Shown: one piece after another, positions 11,600 through 24,254 of the stretch
Numbering within the stretch: the first letter of the stretch is position 1
Layout: every line of letters starts with the position of its first letter
NCBI RefSeq assembly: GCF_000237925.1
Contig: NC_031495.1
Span: forward strand, 11,766,460-11,830,459
Source of the DNA: Schistosoma mansoni
Lineage: Eukaryota; Platyhelminthes; Trematoda; Strigeidida; Schistosomatidae
Reading direction: 5' to 3'
DNA length: 64,000 bases
Made by a program: the position numbers and the translations under genes
The notes under the pieces: generated by a model
Databases searched by the model: none
Seen by the model: the letters and a program-made list of their open reading frames with translations, nothing else
Told to the model about the DNA's origin: nothing

Positions 11600-13320
11600 G
11601 CATTATCCTTTCAAAAGCCATGTTAGGTAATGTTCAGAGATGAATTCGGAAAATAATCGCTTCGTGCAGTCAATGTAACCTACTGTATAGACGCAAGCAT
11701 ATTTATGGATGCACACCGATATAGCCTAAAGCGGACGTTTATCCTTGACACATGCGTGAATGGTTTGCCGGCTTGAGAAGACGATACGGAGTTTAGCTGA
11801 ATAGAAGGTTTCATTCAGGGTTTTTTTTAATCTGTTTATTCGAGAGTTCGGCTGCCATATCTCCTTTAAATTTGACATTCATAAAGAGTTTTCTCTTGAA
11901 TTGTTTGTGCTTTTTCAGGATGTTGTCTTAGTGTTAAGTGTCTATTGACAAATCTGGGTGGATAACCATTTCTGATAAGTATCCAATGAAGTCGTAGTAG
12001 CTCATCATCTGTTGTGTCATTAGGACATGTTCGTCTAGTCCTCGAAAATAGAGTTAATTAAGTTCCTCTTTCTACTCAATAGGATCCAGCTATAGAAATT
12101 TATATACGGACTATTCCAGGTCGGCTTTCTATACATAGATCTGTGTAAGGAACTATCTGACCTTCTTTCCAACTGGAGATTGGGAAAATGAAATTTCTTG
12201 TTCGTCTCTGTTTCCAAGTTGGGTTGAATTGAGTGATGACAATCATAGAATCGATCCAAAATTTCTTTGAGATCCATACTGTATCATGAATATATCTCTT
12301 ATATTAGTGAAATCTCTCAATTATCTGTCAAAGTACCGTATTTTCTGGATTGACCATGAAGCAATCAACCAAGGGGGGCAGTGGTGAACTCACTACATCT
12401 CAATCAGTTTGTCTATGAAATCATTATTAAATCCGAATTAAACGTTGAGGGTACATCGTAGAAATAGGTCTGTTAGATAATATTTTGAGATATAAATAAC
12501 AAATTTGTTATTTTTGATATAGTCACATAAAATACGTATGGATTTTGTGTGTCGAACCTTTGTAAAAAGAGGAGTAACATCCAATGAGATCGTTTTTCTA
12601 CCATTTACATCGATATTTCTAATTGAGTTGACGTAATCAAATGAATCAAAAGAGTTGTGTTTATTGGTGTGGTTTCTGACAGATTTTAAAATTTCAACTA
12701 ACCACGTAACAATCAAATGATACGGGGAGCTATTCACATCAAATATAGGATGTAGGGGGACATTCTTCTAACGAACTATTGAGAGTCTTTATAGTCTCGG
12801 TACAGCGGAACCCAATGGTCTGAGATGTTCACGATATTCTTGAGTGGCGACAAACTCATCCTTCATCTTCCTTGATTAACATTTGTTCTGTCTTCTCAGT
12901 TGCACCTTTTTGAATATTCCCTTTAGAAAATTTGACAGCATCCGATAATTTCGAGGATAGTTTGGTAAAATAGTCTTGACAATCTATATGTAGAATTCTA
13001 GCAGCCTTGTTTGGGAGACAGAACTAAATCTTGATTTCTCAGACGATCAAGTAGTTGAGATTTATGTTATTTTGTAAGTAATTGCCTAGTTTTAGGTATT
13101 GACTACAACAGTCTATAAGATTTGTTTTGAAATATCTAATAATCTTTATTAGATACGGAGGTAAGGTCACTTGTTCGATGAATGAGGCATTCAAAGTGGA
13201 TTTCTGCATTGAATTCATTAATCTTAGTTGATGTATTACAAAATTTAAGACCAAACGATAATAATATAATAAACAAATTCTCATTTTCCTTAGTGCGTGA
13301 AATGATTTCTTTAAAATACT
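11600..13320 (-). mobile_element. Penelope-like retroelement (Cercyon-type), decayed
   Basis: Minus-strand frames match Penelope-like elements (PLEs) in order. First, NLIDCCSQYLK (about 13100), from the part before the RT. Next, SPYHLIVTWLVEILKSVRNH and KTISLDVTPLFTKV (12730-12540), the RT motif A region. Then LHRSMYRKPTWNSPYINFY (about 12150-12100) with the RKRNLINSIFED end, typical of the RT thumb. Then AAELSNKQIKKTLNETFYSA and LRIVFSSRQ (about 11870-11770), followed by CVYTVGYID (about 11700), the start of a GIY-YIG endonuclease. PLEs use one protein with RT and GIY-YIG domains. Several stops and shifts separate the frames, so it is dead. The name Cercyon is the schistosome PLE family; the assignment is by protein style only. 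Confidence 0.75.
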
Positions 13321-13329
13321 CTAATTAAC

Positions 13330-16300
13330 GTATATGTTCGTTGGAAATATACGATAAACACCTCTCATGTATGTTTACTTAATTTGCTTCTAAGTAAAAG
13401 AATCCATCATTGTCTCTATACACAAATATCCCTTCGTAATTATGGCATAATTTAGAGTGTGATGGTGCAATTGTTAGCTGGCGAAACTAACTTAGACTAT
13501 TGAGAATAACTTGAAAATCAAATCTGCACCAGATCGATACTGTGTTATTTGATGAGAATAACTAGTAAACAGTCAATCTTTAGTTTGATATTTCAGTGGT
13601 AGATGCTTAATTAGTTAGCCTAGAAAATGATTTCATTTTAATATTTTACAAATATCAGTACCCTGTCTAACAAATCTGCTAGTCACTAATTGTTTTTTCT
13701 AGATTTCAGAAAACTATACAATACCGCATGACTAAATTTTAATTAAACTATATACAACTTATTGTTGCTTCTTTCACTTATGATATTCAAACTTGAATTT
13801 TATTCATTCACAACCTGAGTAAGCATAGCGTTGTTTGCATAAATCGAAAAGCAATCCTTCATACACTTATTTTATTACTTGTTAAAGAGATTGGAATTCT
13901 GCTTTATCGCATGGTAACTGTTTAAGACCTTGGAGTCAGATAAAACATTTGTAAAGTAAACATGATTTAAATGTTGATAGTTTTGCTGATATCGGTTTAC
14001 TTAAGTGGCCAATTGAATTATTTGCATTTCTCACTTTCATTGAGTAAATAAATAAATCTAGACTATCTAGAAGTTATTAGTGGGAAATGCGACTCATTTT
14101 CATGAAGATAAATTTTGTAAGATTAATGATGCTCTATAATATAATTTGATATAAGACAGTTCAAAGTATAGAAACAACTAGAAATGAATGTTTGGTTACT
14201 TGCTCTCTAAGAAAATGTACCCATCAATGCATTACAATTTATAATTGTGTAGTTATAATGACACCTTGTCGGTATTAAAAATAAGATTCAGATCCTACTT
14301 AATAATTGTTTTGACAGACTATGATTTTGAATCAGTCGAATAAAGAAATTTGAGGAACGATTAATTGATCAGCTATTCCAATATGTGTAACGTTTATCTA
14401 GGTATCTTTATTGTTACGGCGAAGAATAGCTTCAGAAATGAAGCTGCCTCATCATTATTTTCAAGAAACACGTCCTAATAGTCTGAATGTTATATGAGTT
14501 TTTTGTTAGATGTAAATTAACACAGATTACTGGATAGTTTAAAGACAATCATCAACATATTCATGATGTAAATATTACAGAGCATTACGTAACAAAACAC
14601 TAAAGTCAAAACTCACATCCCATAATTTGCACAAACTTCCTGTAGCAGAAATGCAATTTATAAATAGATATCATGTATTCTTGAATTATTATTTATGGTG
14701 TAGTAGATGAATTGAGAAATTCTATTTGATATAACCCTTAGCAATAAAAAGTCAAACATCATAAGAATGAATGATCGGAACGTAGGTAGTTTGAAATTTA
14801 AACCTATTTATGAGATTTTAGTGTTGATAACTTGGATGGAGAAATTCGAACACTTCACTTTTACCTGAAGTTTGTGTTGATGATGCCGTTCAGATGATGA
14901 AAACTTCACAACCAAACTATCCAACACAGAGAACAAAACTCCATCAAAATCATCCACCTGAGCTAGAAATCTCCACCATCTCAAAAGCATTGATGAATTA
15001 TACCCACTGTTTTGTCTATGTGTATTTCTAATGTGATTTTTTCTAATCGTTCACTCTATATTCTTGAATTGAGATTTCCACCTCTAAATTAATTTGTGTA
15101 GATGGATTTTATGACAGTACTTCTAGATCACCTAGATTTTTCATTTTATAAATGTCTCATTTTCCTACTAGTGATATTAATAATGATAAAAATCTAGCCC
15201 TGTAGATCACGACTTAAAACCAGTAAGAACATTATAATCAACTTTATGAATCAGTGAAACGCCTACGAAAAACAACTCCCAAATTGGAAGATTGAGTGAA
15301 GTGATCATCTGGTTTATTTAATTGAAGAAATAATTATGGGGCTGAGGAATAGAACAGTAAACTTACTCGACCATATAGTATAGAGGACTGGTTAGAACAA
15401 ATAATGAAAAACGCAAATCGTAATAATCAGTCAGTTTAAAGGACAACTCAAAATAGATGAAAGTAGTATATACTATCTACAACCAAAAATGCGAACCACA
15501 CATATTCTAGCTATCATACACTAATTATATAAGATTTACATATCATAAGAATGTATGACCATTGATTTGATTGAACTTGACGCTAAATCAGCTACATGTA
15601 TGAATCAAAGTACATGGTACAGTTTGTAATTCAATACAAATTAATTGTTATTGGATCCTTTTTATCTGTAATCCCAACGTGCGACAAACAAGTCTTACGG
15701 GCTTCTGATGTATGAATATTTCACTGTTATCGACTTCACTTCGTTTCTTACGTAGAATCCTGAAAATTTCCAAGATCTTTTAAAGTCCTAAAAGTTAGTT
15801 AATCTATCTAATTATATTCACATGTGAATGTAGATTTGTAGTCATACGATGAAATTATAGGAAAAGGTTGATAAAATACTCTCTCAATGTAATCAACAAT
15901 CAGACTTATAAATCACTAATACTATAGACCTATTAGACGTTAGCATTTCTTTATATTTTGGAGTTTCCCTCAGATCGTGAAGGTTATAGTTTTGATGTTG
16001 TGTTGAACTATACGTCAAAGATTAAAGTACACTCCAAAGACCTGACGCTGACATTCTACAATCTCTAGGATGAAACAGATTGATATTGTGTCTAATCTTT
16101 TTCAGATGATATTCTGCTGAAAAATGTTGATTTAGAAAGGAGAAATCGGGCGACAAAAAATAGGGGATAACCGAGCACCATGATTCAAAAAGAATTTCGA
16201 CATATTAGTGGATAATACAAATATCTGTTTACAAACATTAAAAACAAAGACGTGTTATACATACATTTGTAAGTCACTGAGTAGTGACCAATGTTATGTT

Positions 16301-17160
16301 TGCTTAGCCCTTTATTCTTGATCGAATTCTATGGATCAGTTTGAAATGTGAACATTAATCTAAATGACTCGATATCCAATAGGTCGCTTGGGGCACGGAT
16401 AACAAAATGGTAACATCTCAAACCATGAAGCTGGATGAAACTTATCTGAATCCCACAGGAAGAACCAGCTCACTCAAGAATAGAAATATTCCTTGCTAAC
16501 AATTGAAAACTATGACAATCCTAAGTCCAATGTTTCCTAACGACAATCTTGTTTTACTCTTCCTGATAAAGGTTCAGATATATCATTATTGAACTACATA
16601 CAGTAAAAAAATTAAATCATGACAAGATTTGAGATATTGAAGTCATCATAGCAGATAAATAAATAAACGGATAAGGTGACAGATCGTAAAATAAAAAAAC
16701 TAAGTTTTCATTTCTCTAAATATAAATGAAATATTCCAAGTTAATCTGGCATTTTACAGATTTCAAGTCAATGTAACCTAATTATTACGTTTCTATTTTA
16801 GCCACTGTAATTCCCTGATGTTTGAAATTGAGAAGCTTCTACACCGAAAAGTGAGTTACCATCTAGTTCATTAAGATTAATTTCATCAATTAATTATTTC
16901 AAGAAATAATTCAAAAAAAATTTTCGAAAAATACAACTTTCATGTCAAACCACTACGGAAACTGAACTGACAGACTCACTTTACAATCCACAAAGGAACC
17001 CTAAATGATAAGGGAATTTGAAAGATACATCATTCACTGAGTTTCCAATCAAATACTCAGGGGTTAGATATTAGTCGAATTATTCAATATGGAAATCAGA
17101 TGTAAAAGTTACATTTTTCTTCATATATTATTCAAATAAAAAACTAATTTTATATAGTTA
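13330..17160. other. Long gene-free AT-rich stretch
   Basis: No exon, RNA gene or named repeat was recognised in almost 4 kb. The open frames here are short and lack family features. Confidence 0.35.
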
Positions 17161-17162
17161 GG

Positions 17163-17330
17163 ATCATGAGTCAATTGAAGCTTAACCACCATGGAAAACC
17201 TGGAAGCACCGGGACCCCTCCGACAATAGGACGAAACGGCCGTCCAATGCTTCTAGGTTTTCGATGGTGGTCTAGCTTCAATTGACTCATGATCTCAACT
17301 ATATGAAATTACTAAAATCTCCACAAAACC
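17163..17330. repeat. Fold-back copy of hammerhead SINE family 2
   Basis: The left arm (17165-17208) is the SINE tail in minus orientation (GATCATGAGTCAATTGAAGC) and the right arm (17255-17296) is the same tail in plus orientation (GCTTCAATTGACTCATGATC), followed by the usual CTCCACAAAACCCC end. Between them is half a hammerhead (GGACGAAACGGCCGTC). The whole unit is a near-perfect hairpin of about 130 nt with no tRNA head. Confidence 0.8.
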
Positions 17331-17339
17331 CCCTTCTGA

Positions 17340-17834
17340 TAACAAACTAATTGTTTGAATATTAAATTCATTAGTTAATTGTACAATTAGACAGAAATAT
17401 TTACAAGAAACTTTATAGGGATTCATGAGGAAAATAGAACTTCCATAGACATTATTCAATGTAATAATAATAATAATTGACGTATAGTTCAAATATTAAA
17501 GTCTAGCAAATGTTGAATAGATCAAATTGGTAACGATGAATATTAAAAGGTATCCGGATATTGTTTAACTTACTTTGGCTTATTGATTAAGAAACTTTAT
17601 TAATGGAAGATGAATTTTCAATAATTAGTGCATCTTAATGTCAACATTTTATAAAGCTTCTATGTATAAAGGCTAAAGAATCAATAATACCATGATATTG
17701 ATATCCAAAGTAGTTTTATATTTAACTGTTTGATTAGTGTGAAGTGTTATGTAGGCTTGCAAGCATACTGAATTGATAATTGTGTGATAAATGATTTATT
17801 CTCATTTTAATAACATTATACATCATGAGCAAAG
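17340..17834. other. Gene-free AT-rich stretch
   Basis: Nothing recognised. Confidence 0.3.
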
Positions 17835-18003
17835 ATGGATGGTAGTTAGCAATGGAATATAAGATGCGCTTTTCCATTTACTTGTGACTCGTCAGCTGGA
17901 TGCGCCTGCATTCCACACAGGGAATAAAACCCAGTACCGTCCACTTCAAGCAACATCACCTAGCTACTGCGTCCTGATAGCCACTAGTCTGTGCAGTGAG
18001 GTG
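17835..18003 (-). repeat. Sm-alpha-like SINE fragment, minus
   Basis: The minus strand holds the hammerhead neighbourhood (CATCCAGCTGACGAGTC-like text reversed near 17890) and the tRNA-like region (reverse of CCCAGTACCGT... TAGCTACTG). It is degenerate and partial. Confidence 0.65.
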
Positions 18004-18005
18004 AA

Positions 18006-21000
18006 GTTAGTGTAACTCACAAATCAAGTGAACTGATCGAATTTCTATGCAGTTGACTTGTAGGTAGATCTTGATTATTTTTAAATGTAAAAGCTTGCTA
18101 CTAATAGTTACCCTAATGGTACTCACACACGTATTTCAGTTCAACGTGAAACGATACAATCTATGATGTCACGAACTACAAAGTGAAGCAAAATCATCTT
18201 CAACGTCTACGAATTCTGTATCATGTTTAATACTTTATAAGTTTGTGATAATTTTCGTTTTCTTGCTACACTATCCAGATTTATCAAATGTGATAATTAC
18301 TTTGTAAGTATTTTGAATGTTGCTTAGATAACTGACCCTACTGTAGATGCTCTAGATCTTTCCAGTTCGAGTATTTAGGAGTTGTTTTAGTACAATCCTT
18401 AATTCTAGCTGTCAAAATATAAAAAGAGTGGGATCATCATATCATGATGTTTGACTAACAATTTATGTTTTTTTAATGTTTTGGTTGTACCTGACTGGAT
18501 GGTAGAGATTGACATAAACAAAATATCTATTAAGTTAACCACTATCTCACGGAGAATATGGCTCACTGAATTATGTAAAATATACATTTTACTATTATTG
18601 TCAATTTTTATGATTCTAAAATCATAGAATGGTGTTAATAAATCTTTATCTATGAAAGATAATCAAACAAGACATCCTGTGTGAATCGCCCCGTTACTGC
18701 CGTTAAATAACATGAGATATTCGTTGTTGAAAATACACGGTGTTGGTATAAATGGGTTACATTCCCAAATGAATATCCGAAATAACTGCGAACTTTCTGT
18801 GTTCAATGGTTTTCAATTTCTTATTCGTTCTTAACTAGTTACATGAAATTGTTATTGAGTATCATGAAAGCATATTGTATCATTGGTGACTTACAAATCG
18901 GCTATGGACTTAGGTCTATAAAAGTGGAGAAAAGAAAATATTCTTTCACTAACGTTCCTAACAGGTTTCCAGCAAGGATTTTAGGAAACGATAATATTTC
19001 TTCTTTTTTGAAATATATTTTTGAGTAGAAAACACTACACTGTCAAATTTCAACACGATGTGAACGTGTCTCGAAGAAAGGTTAAATGGCTTCGAAGAAG
19101 CCGAAGGTCAACAAATGATTAATACGCAACAAAGGCTATCTAACCTGTAACGGAAACAGTTAAACGCATCGAAAACTGTTCATTAGGATATCAACATTCT
19201 CAAGAATGTATGAACTTTTAACTAAAATAACTTAACAAAATACACATTCGAGGTCCCATTATTGAAACGTACCTTCCTCAGTTTTCATACATGACATTTT
19301 CAAAAAAGAAATGCGTTACTAGGACAAAAGAGATTTGGTTTAAGTTTTTGGTGACAATTCTAACACTAGTGGGCATTTTCCAGACAACATTAAAAATAAC
19401 TTCAAAAGAGAATCTGAGATGAATTACATGAAGCTGTCGTACGAGGAATTACAAAAGACCAACATTCATTTAAATTGTGGTACTTATGGTACTTTTACTA
19501 ACCTATGATTCCTTCGTATTTGATCGCGTGATCATTACGAAATCAAATTACAATACGTCTGGTTGTGCTCATCGAATTCTACCTACCATGAAATTCACTA
19601 TTGTGGAAATTTCAGTCAGCACACCACCTGGAATACTTCTGATAATCGTGTTGTTAAGTTTCGACTGTAGTTCTCTTTGATTAATCTGAAGTTGTCAAAT
19701 AGCTTATGATTAGAGCATTCGTCAATCTATCCACACTCTAATGCACAGAAACCAAAATATAATTCTGCTTGTATATATGAAGTTCGAACACTGATATTTA
19801 AGTTACAGTCATTATAACATTCAACTGGATCCTCAATAAAGTAATTCGAGCAATAATAAAATGAAATTAACTCACTTGTCTGACGTTCCATCATTTATTT
19901 GCCTTTAAACAAACACAGGAAAACAAACTGCCATTACCCACTATGAAAAGACAACTGAACACTTGAAAACAGTCGAGTGATTGAAGCCAGAAGGACCTTA
20001 CGACTAATTTGAATATACCCTTCATTTTTACGTTGTGATAAGAATTTCTCATCTGATGTCTCTTGTTGTCCTCAACTTCTGCATTTATCCTCCATTAACT
20101 ATTCAGATATATGAACCACTCTCTTAATATATCACACTCGGTAGACAGAATTAATAGGGTCACCGATTTCTGACAATAATTCGGAATCACTTCCACATTT
20201 CAATGCACATTACACATTACACACACACACACACACTCATCTACACATGGAGGTCAAACACTGACTGATAAATTAAAATGAATAAACCATTCAAGTAAAT
20301 AGTGGACAACACAGTTCAAGAAATTACATAATGTCACAAATTGATCAATTCCAGTCTGAATTTATATAGGCAAGAAAACAAGCTCTCTATATATATTATT
20401 AAAGTGTGTTAATTGTGAAAACTCAACTTCCACATTTAATTTGTGTTGTGACGAATATTTCGTCAAGAAAACATAAATGAACAATGTTTTGTATTGATTT
20501 GATGATAAAATAGTATATTCCAGTTTGATTTGGTTTGACTTTGTAAATATCACCGTCCTCCTTAGTTTATACATGTTCCGATGACGAATGTCTAAATCAA
20601 CTCACACCACACAACTTCTATTGTCGGTGGATTTCAGATTATTTTCATGGTTATTATCAATTCCTGTGTTTCAAGTAGCTAAATAACTGAGGGTTATAGT
20701 TCAGGATGAAGGTTTCAGTCATTGTGTTGCTGCAACCGGAATTTAGTGTTTCTCAGTGCTATTCTATGACAGTGAGAGCATATCGTACAGACTTAATAAA
20801 CGTTAAACGTATGGGATAAAAAGAATAAATGGAAGACAACTGTCAGTCCACTCACTTTGGTGTTGTAGGTTTGGGAGTTGTTCTAAATAATAGAAATGAG
20901 ATTGAATTTCCTCATCGTATAAAGGGTAATATATTTGCTAGTGCTTAAATTACAATGAGTCTACTACCGATATTTGTATTACCTAAGGAATCATTAATTC

Positions 21001-21294
21001 TGACCATGTTGTCTGATACTGTATTGTCATTGGTGTTCCATTCATGTAACACTTAACACTTCATGGGTTTTATCACGAATCTCTCTGCATCAAATAATAC
21101 ATAGTTTATTTGATTTTCATTAGATTGTAATGGCTTTTCTAAATAACTTGCTGAAGAATTTGTGTTTTAGATTTACTATTGAAAGCTTTTATAGAATGTT
21201 TTTTGATGAATTCTCACTAATTCAAACGAGTAGTTTATTTGGTTGATTGCATCTGATGGAATGAAATGCATCTTCTATAATTTTATTAGCTTTT
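18006..21294 (+). repeat. Duplicated segment, copy A
   Basis: Copy A matches copy B (21882-24254) in two blocks: 18006-18381, and 19815-21294 at about 99% by eye. Copy A holds about 1.43 kb (18382-19814) that copy B lacks. Conversely it lacks the solo LTR inserted in copy B, so it shows the empty target (CACTAT|CCAG at 18269-18278). No gene was recognised inside; the 70-codon frame at 20362-20574 recurs in copy B merely because the DNA does. Confidence 0.9.
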
Positions 21295-21790
21295 CTGGAA
21301 TCTGAAAACTTCAGTCATTAAAAGTTTTGACAATCAATTCATATTAAACATCTTAATAAACAAATGCTCACTTACCTTTTAATTGTGTGGGTATCACTGG
21401 TTCTGGAATTTTTAACAAATACATTATTATGAGTAGAAATGGTGGTGGCTAGCTATGGGATCGAAAACCCGCGTTTATTCCTACTTGGGATTGGTCAGCT
21501 GAATGTACCTGCATCTTAGAGTTGATGTTCACTCAGATACTCGGATCCAGTACCGTTCACTTCAAACGCCATCGCATACATTCAACTGACAAGTCTAAAA
21601 TGGGATGAAACGCGCAACCTGGATTTCACTTCTAGTCACTATCATCTCTGCTTATAATGCTTGTGACTTAAAACCATATCGAGGCAATCGTCACAGAATG
21701 TACATATGCCAATAAGACACTGATCAATTACAGTTGTAAACATCAATGGAAAGATGCAAAGAAACGATACAAAATGAATTTATCATTCAT
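21294..21790 (-). repeat. Sm-alpha-like SINE with flank, minus
   Basis: This is a degenerate Sm-alpha-type SINE on the minus strand, with the CCAGTACCGTTCACTTCAAACGCCAT tRNA-like block near 21545, and hammerhead remnants. The same SINE together with about 100 bp of flanking DNA recurs at 26497-27060, so the unit was copied as a block or is a longer composite repeat. Confidence 0.6.
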
Positions 21791-21881
21791 TATGATTTAA
21801 AGTTTTCAAATATTTTCAGAGTTCTATTTTATGAGTGGGGAGTTTGAGTGAGAATATTTCATTGTCTTTCTGGAAAGTGTT

Positions 21882-24254
21882 GTTAGTGTAACTTACAAAT
21901 CAAGTGAACTGATCGAATTTCTATGCAGTTGACTTGTAGGTAGATCTTGATTATTTTTAAATGTAAAAGCTTGCTACTAATAGTTACCCTAATGGTACTC
22001 ACACACGTATTTCAGTTCAACGTGAAACGATACAATCTATGATGTCACGAACTACAAAGTGAAGCAAAATCATCTTCAACGTCTACGAATTCTGTATCAT
22101 GTTTAATACTTTATAAGTTTGTGATAATACTCGTTTTCTTGCTATACTATTGTTATGTCCCGATAAGAATAATGATTGGTATCTTTTGAAATCCATTTAT
22201 GAGCCAACACTATGCGTATATTTTTATTGTATAATTGTGAAATAACTATACTATTGATATTCATGTACCTCTTATTATGAGCTTTATTTTGACCTATGAG
22301 CTATTATTATACGATTTACCATTGTTGAGTTATGCTCAGTCTATCAATTACTACCTCCCACATTCACAGCCACATTTGGCTAAATCTTGTACAAATGTTG
22401 TTTCCTAATTTATGGTACGATGTGGTCTGTCTGGTTGATACATAAACCCGGTATCTTTGGAATAAATGAATCATATTGCAGAGGCTGAGATTGGTGTTCG
22501 GGACTTAACTGGCTGGGCTAGGTAGAAATCAGGAACGATAAGTACTCTAGGCTGCTCACTCAGGTTTTGTGTGTCATTGGTCCGATCGATAAATCACTGT
22601 ATTCTAATTGGCGGCATCGTCACGTTATACAGGGCACACAAACCCACAAGATATGACAAATATCCAGATTTATCAAAAGTGCTAATTACTTTGTAAGTAT
22701 TTTGAATGTTGCTTAGATAACTGACCGTAATGCAAATGCCTTAAATCTTTCCCGCTCGAGTATTTAAGGGTTATAATAACATTCAACTCGATCCTCAATA
22801 AAGTAATTCGAGCAATAATAAAATGAAATTAACTCACTTGTCTGACGTTCCATCATTTATTTGCCTTTAAACAAACACAGGAAAACAAACTGCCATTACC
22901 CACTATGAAAAGACAACTGAACACTTGAAATGAGTCGAGTGATTGAAACTAGAAGGACCTCATGACTAATTTGAACACACCCTTCATTTTTACGTTGTGA
23001 TAAGAATTTCTCATCTGATGTCTCTTGTTGTCCTCAACTTCTGCATTTATCCTCCATTAACTATTCAGATATATGAACCACTCTCTTAATATATCACACT
23101 CGGTAGACAGAATTAATAGGGTCACCGATTTCTGACAATAATTCGGAATCACTTCCACATTTCAATGCACATTACACATTACACACACACACACACTCAT
23201 CTACACATGGAGGTCAAACACTGACTGATAAATTAAAATGAATAAACCATTCAAGTAAATAGTGGACAACACAGTTCAAGAAATTACATAATGTCACAAA
23301 TTGATCAATTCCAGTCTGAATTTATATAGGCAAGAAAACAAGCTCTCTATATATATTATTAAAGTGTGTTAATTGTGAAAACTCAACTTCCACATTTAAT
23401 TTGTGTTGTGACGAATATTTCGTCAAGAAAACATAAATGAACAATGTTTTGTATTGATTTGATGATAAAATAGTATATTCCAGTTTGATTTGGTTTGACT
23501 TTGTAAATATCACCGTCCTCCTTAGTTTATACATGTTCCGATGACGAATGTCTAAATCAATTCACACCACACAACTTCTATTGTCGGTGGATTTCAGATT
23601 ATTTTCATGGTTATTATCAATTCCTGTGTTTCAAGTAGCTAAATAACTGAGGGTTATAGTTCAGGATGAAGGTTTCAGTCATTGTGTTGCTGCAACCGGA
23701 ATTTAGTGTTTCTCAGTGCTATTCTATGACAGTGAGAGCATATCGTACAGACTTAATAAACGTTAAACGTATGGGATAAAAAGAATAAATGGAAGACAAC
23801 TGTCAGTCCACTCACTTTGGTGTTGTAGGTTTGGGAGTTGTTCTAAATAATAGAAATGAGATTGAATTTCCTCATCGTATAAAGGGTAATATATTTGCTA
23901 GTGCTTAAATTACAATGAGTCTACTACCGATATTTGTATTACCTAAGGAATCATTAATTCTGACCATGTTGTCTGATACTGTATTGTCATTGGTGTTCCA
24001 TTCATGTAACACTTAACACTTCATGGGTTTTATCACGAATCTCTCTGCATCAAATAATACATAGTTTATTTGATTTTCATTAGATTGTAATGGCTTTTCT
24101 AAATAACTTGCTGAAGAATTTGTGTTTTAGATTTACTATTGAAAGCTTTTATAGAATGTTTTTTGATGAATTCTCACTAATTCAAACGAGTAGTTTATTT
24201 GGTTGATTGCATCTGATGGAATGAAATGCATCTTCTATATTTTATTAGCTTTTG
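21882..24254 (+). repeat. Duplicated segment, copy B
   Basis: Second copy of 18006-21294. Block 1 (21882-22780) is interrupted by a solo LTR. Block 2 (22777-24254) differs from copy A mainly by a few substitutions (about 22930-22980) and a 2-bp difference in an (AC)n run (23180-23194). Beyond 24254 the two copies diverge abruptly. Confidence 0.9.
22151..22658 (+). mobile_element. Solo LTR fossil inserted in copy B
   Basis: A 508-bp unit that starts TGTTATGTCC and ends GATATGACA, so TG...CA at the ends, flanked by ACTAT (22146-22150) and AATAT (22659-22663), a near-perfect 5-bp target duplication. The paralogous copy A joins CTAT directly to CCAGAT at 18274/18275, which shows the boundaries precisely. 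It is the product of LTR-LTR recombination and no coding part remains. It probably entered after the host segment duplicated. Confidence 0.9.

Noticed and set aside
20362-20574. Identical 70-codon frames at 20362-20574 and 23322-23534 looked like a conserved gene pair.
   Set aside because: The whole surrounding 1.5 kb is duplicated at about 99% identity, so the frame is conserved only because the DNA copy is recent. It has no family features.
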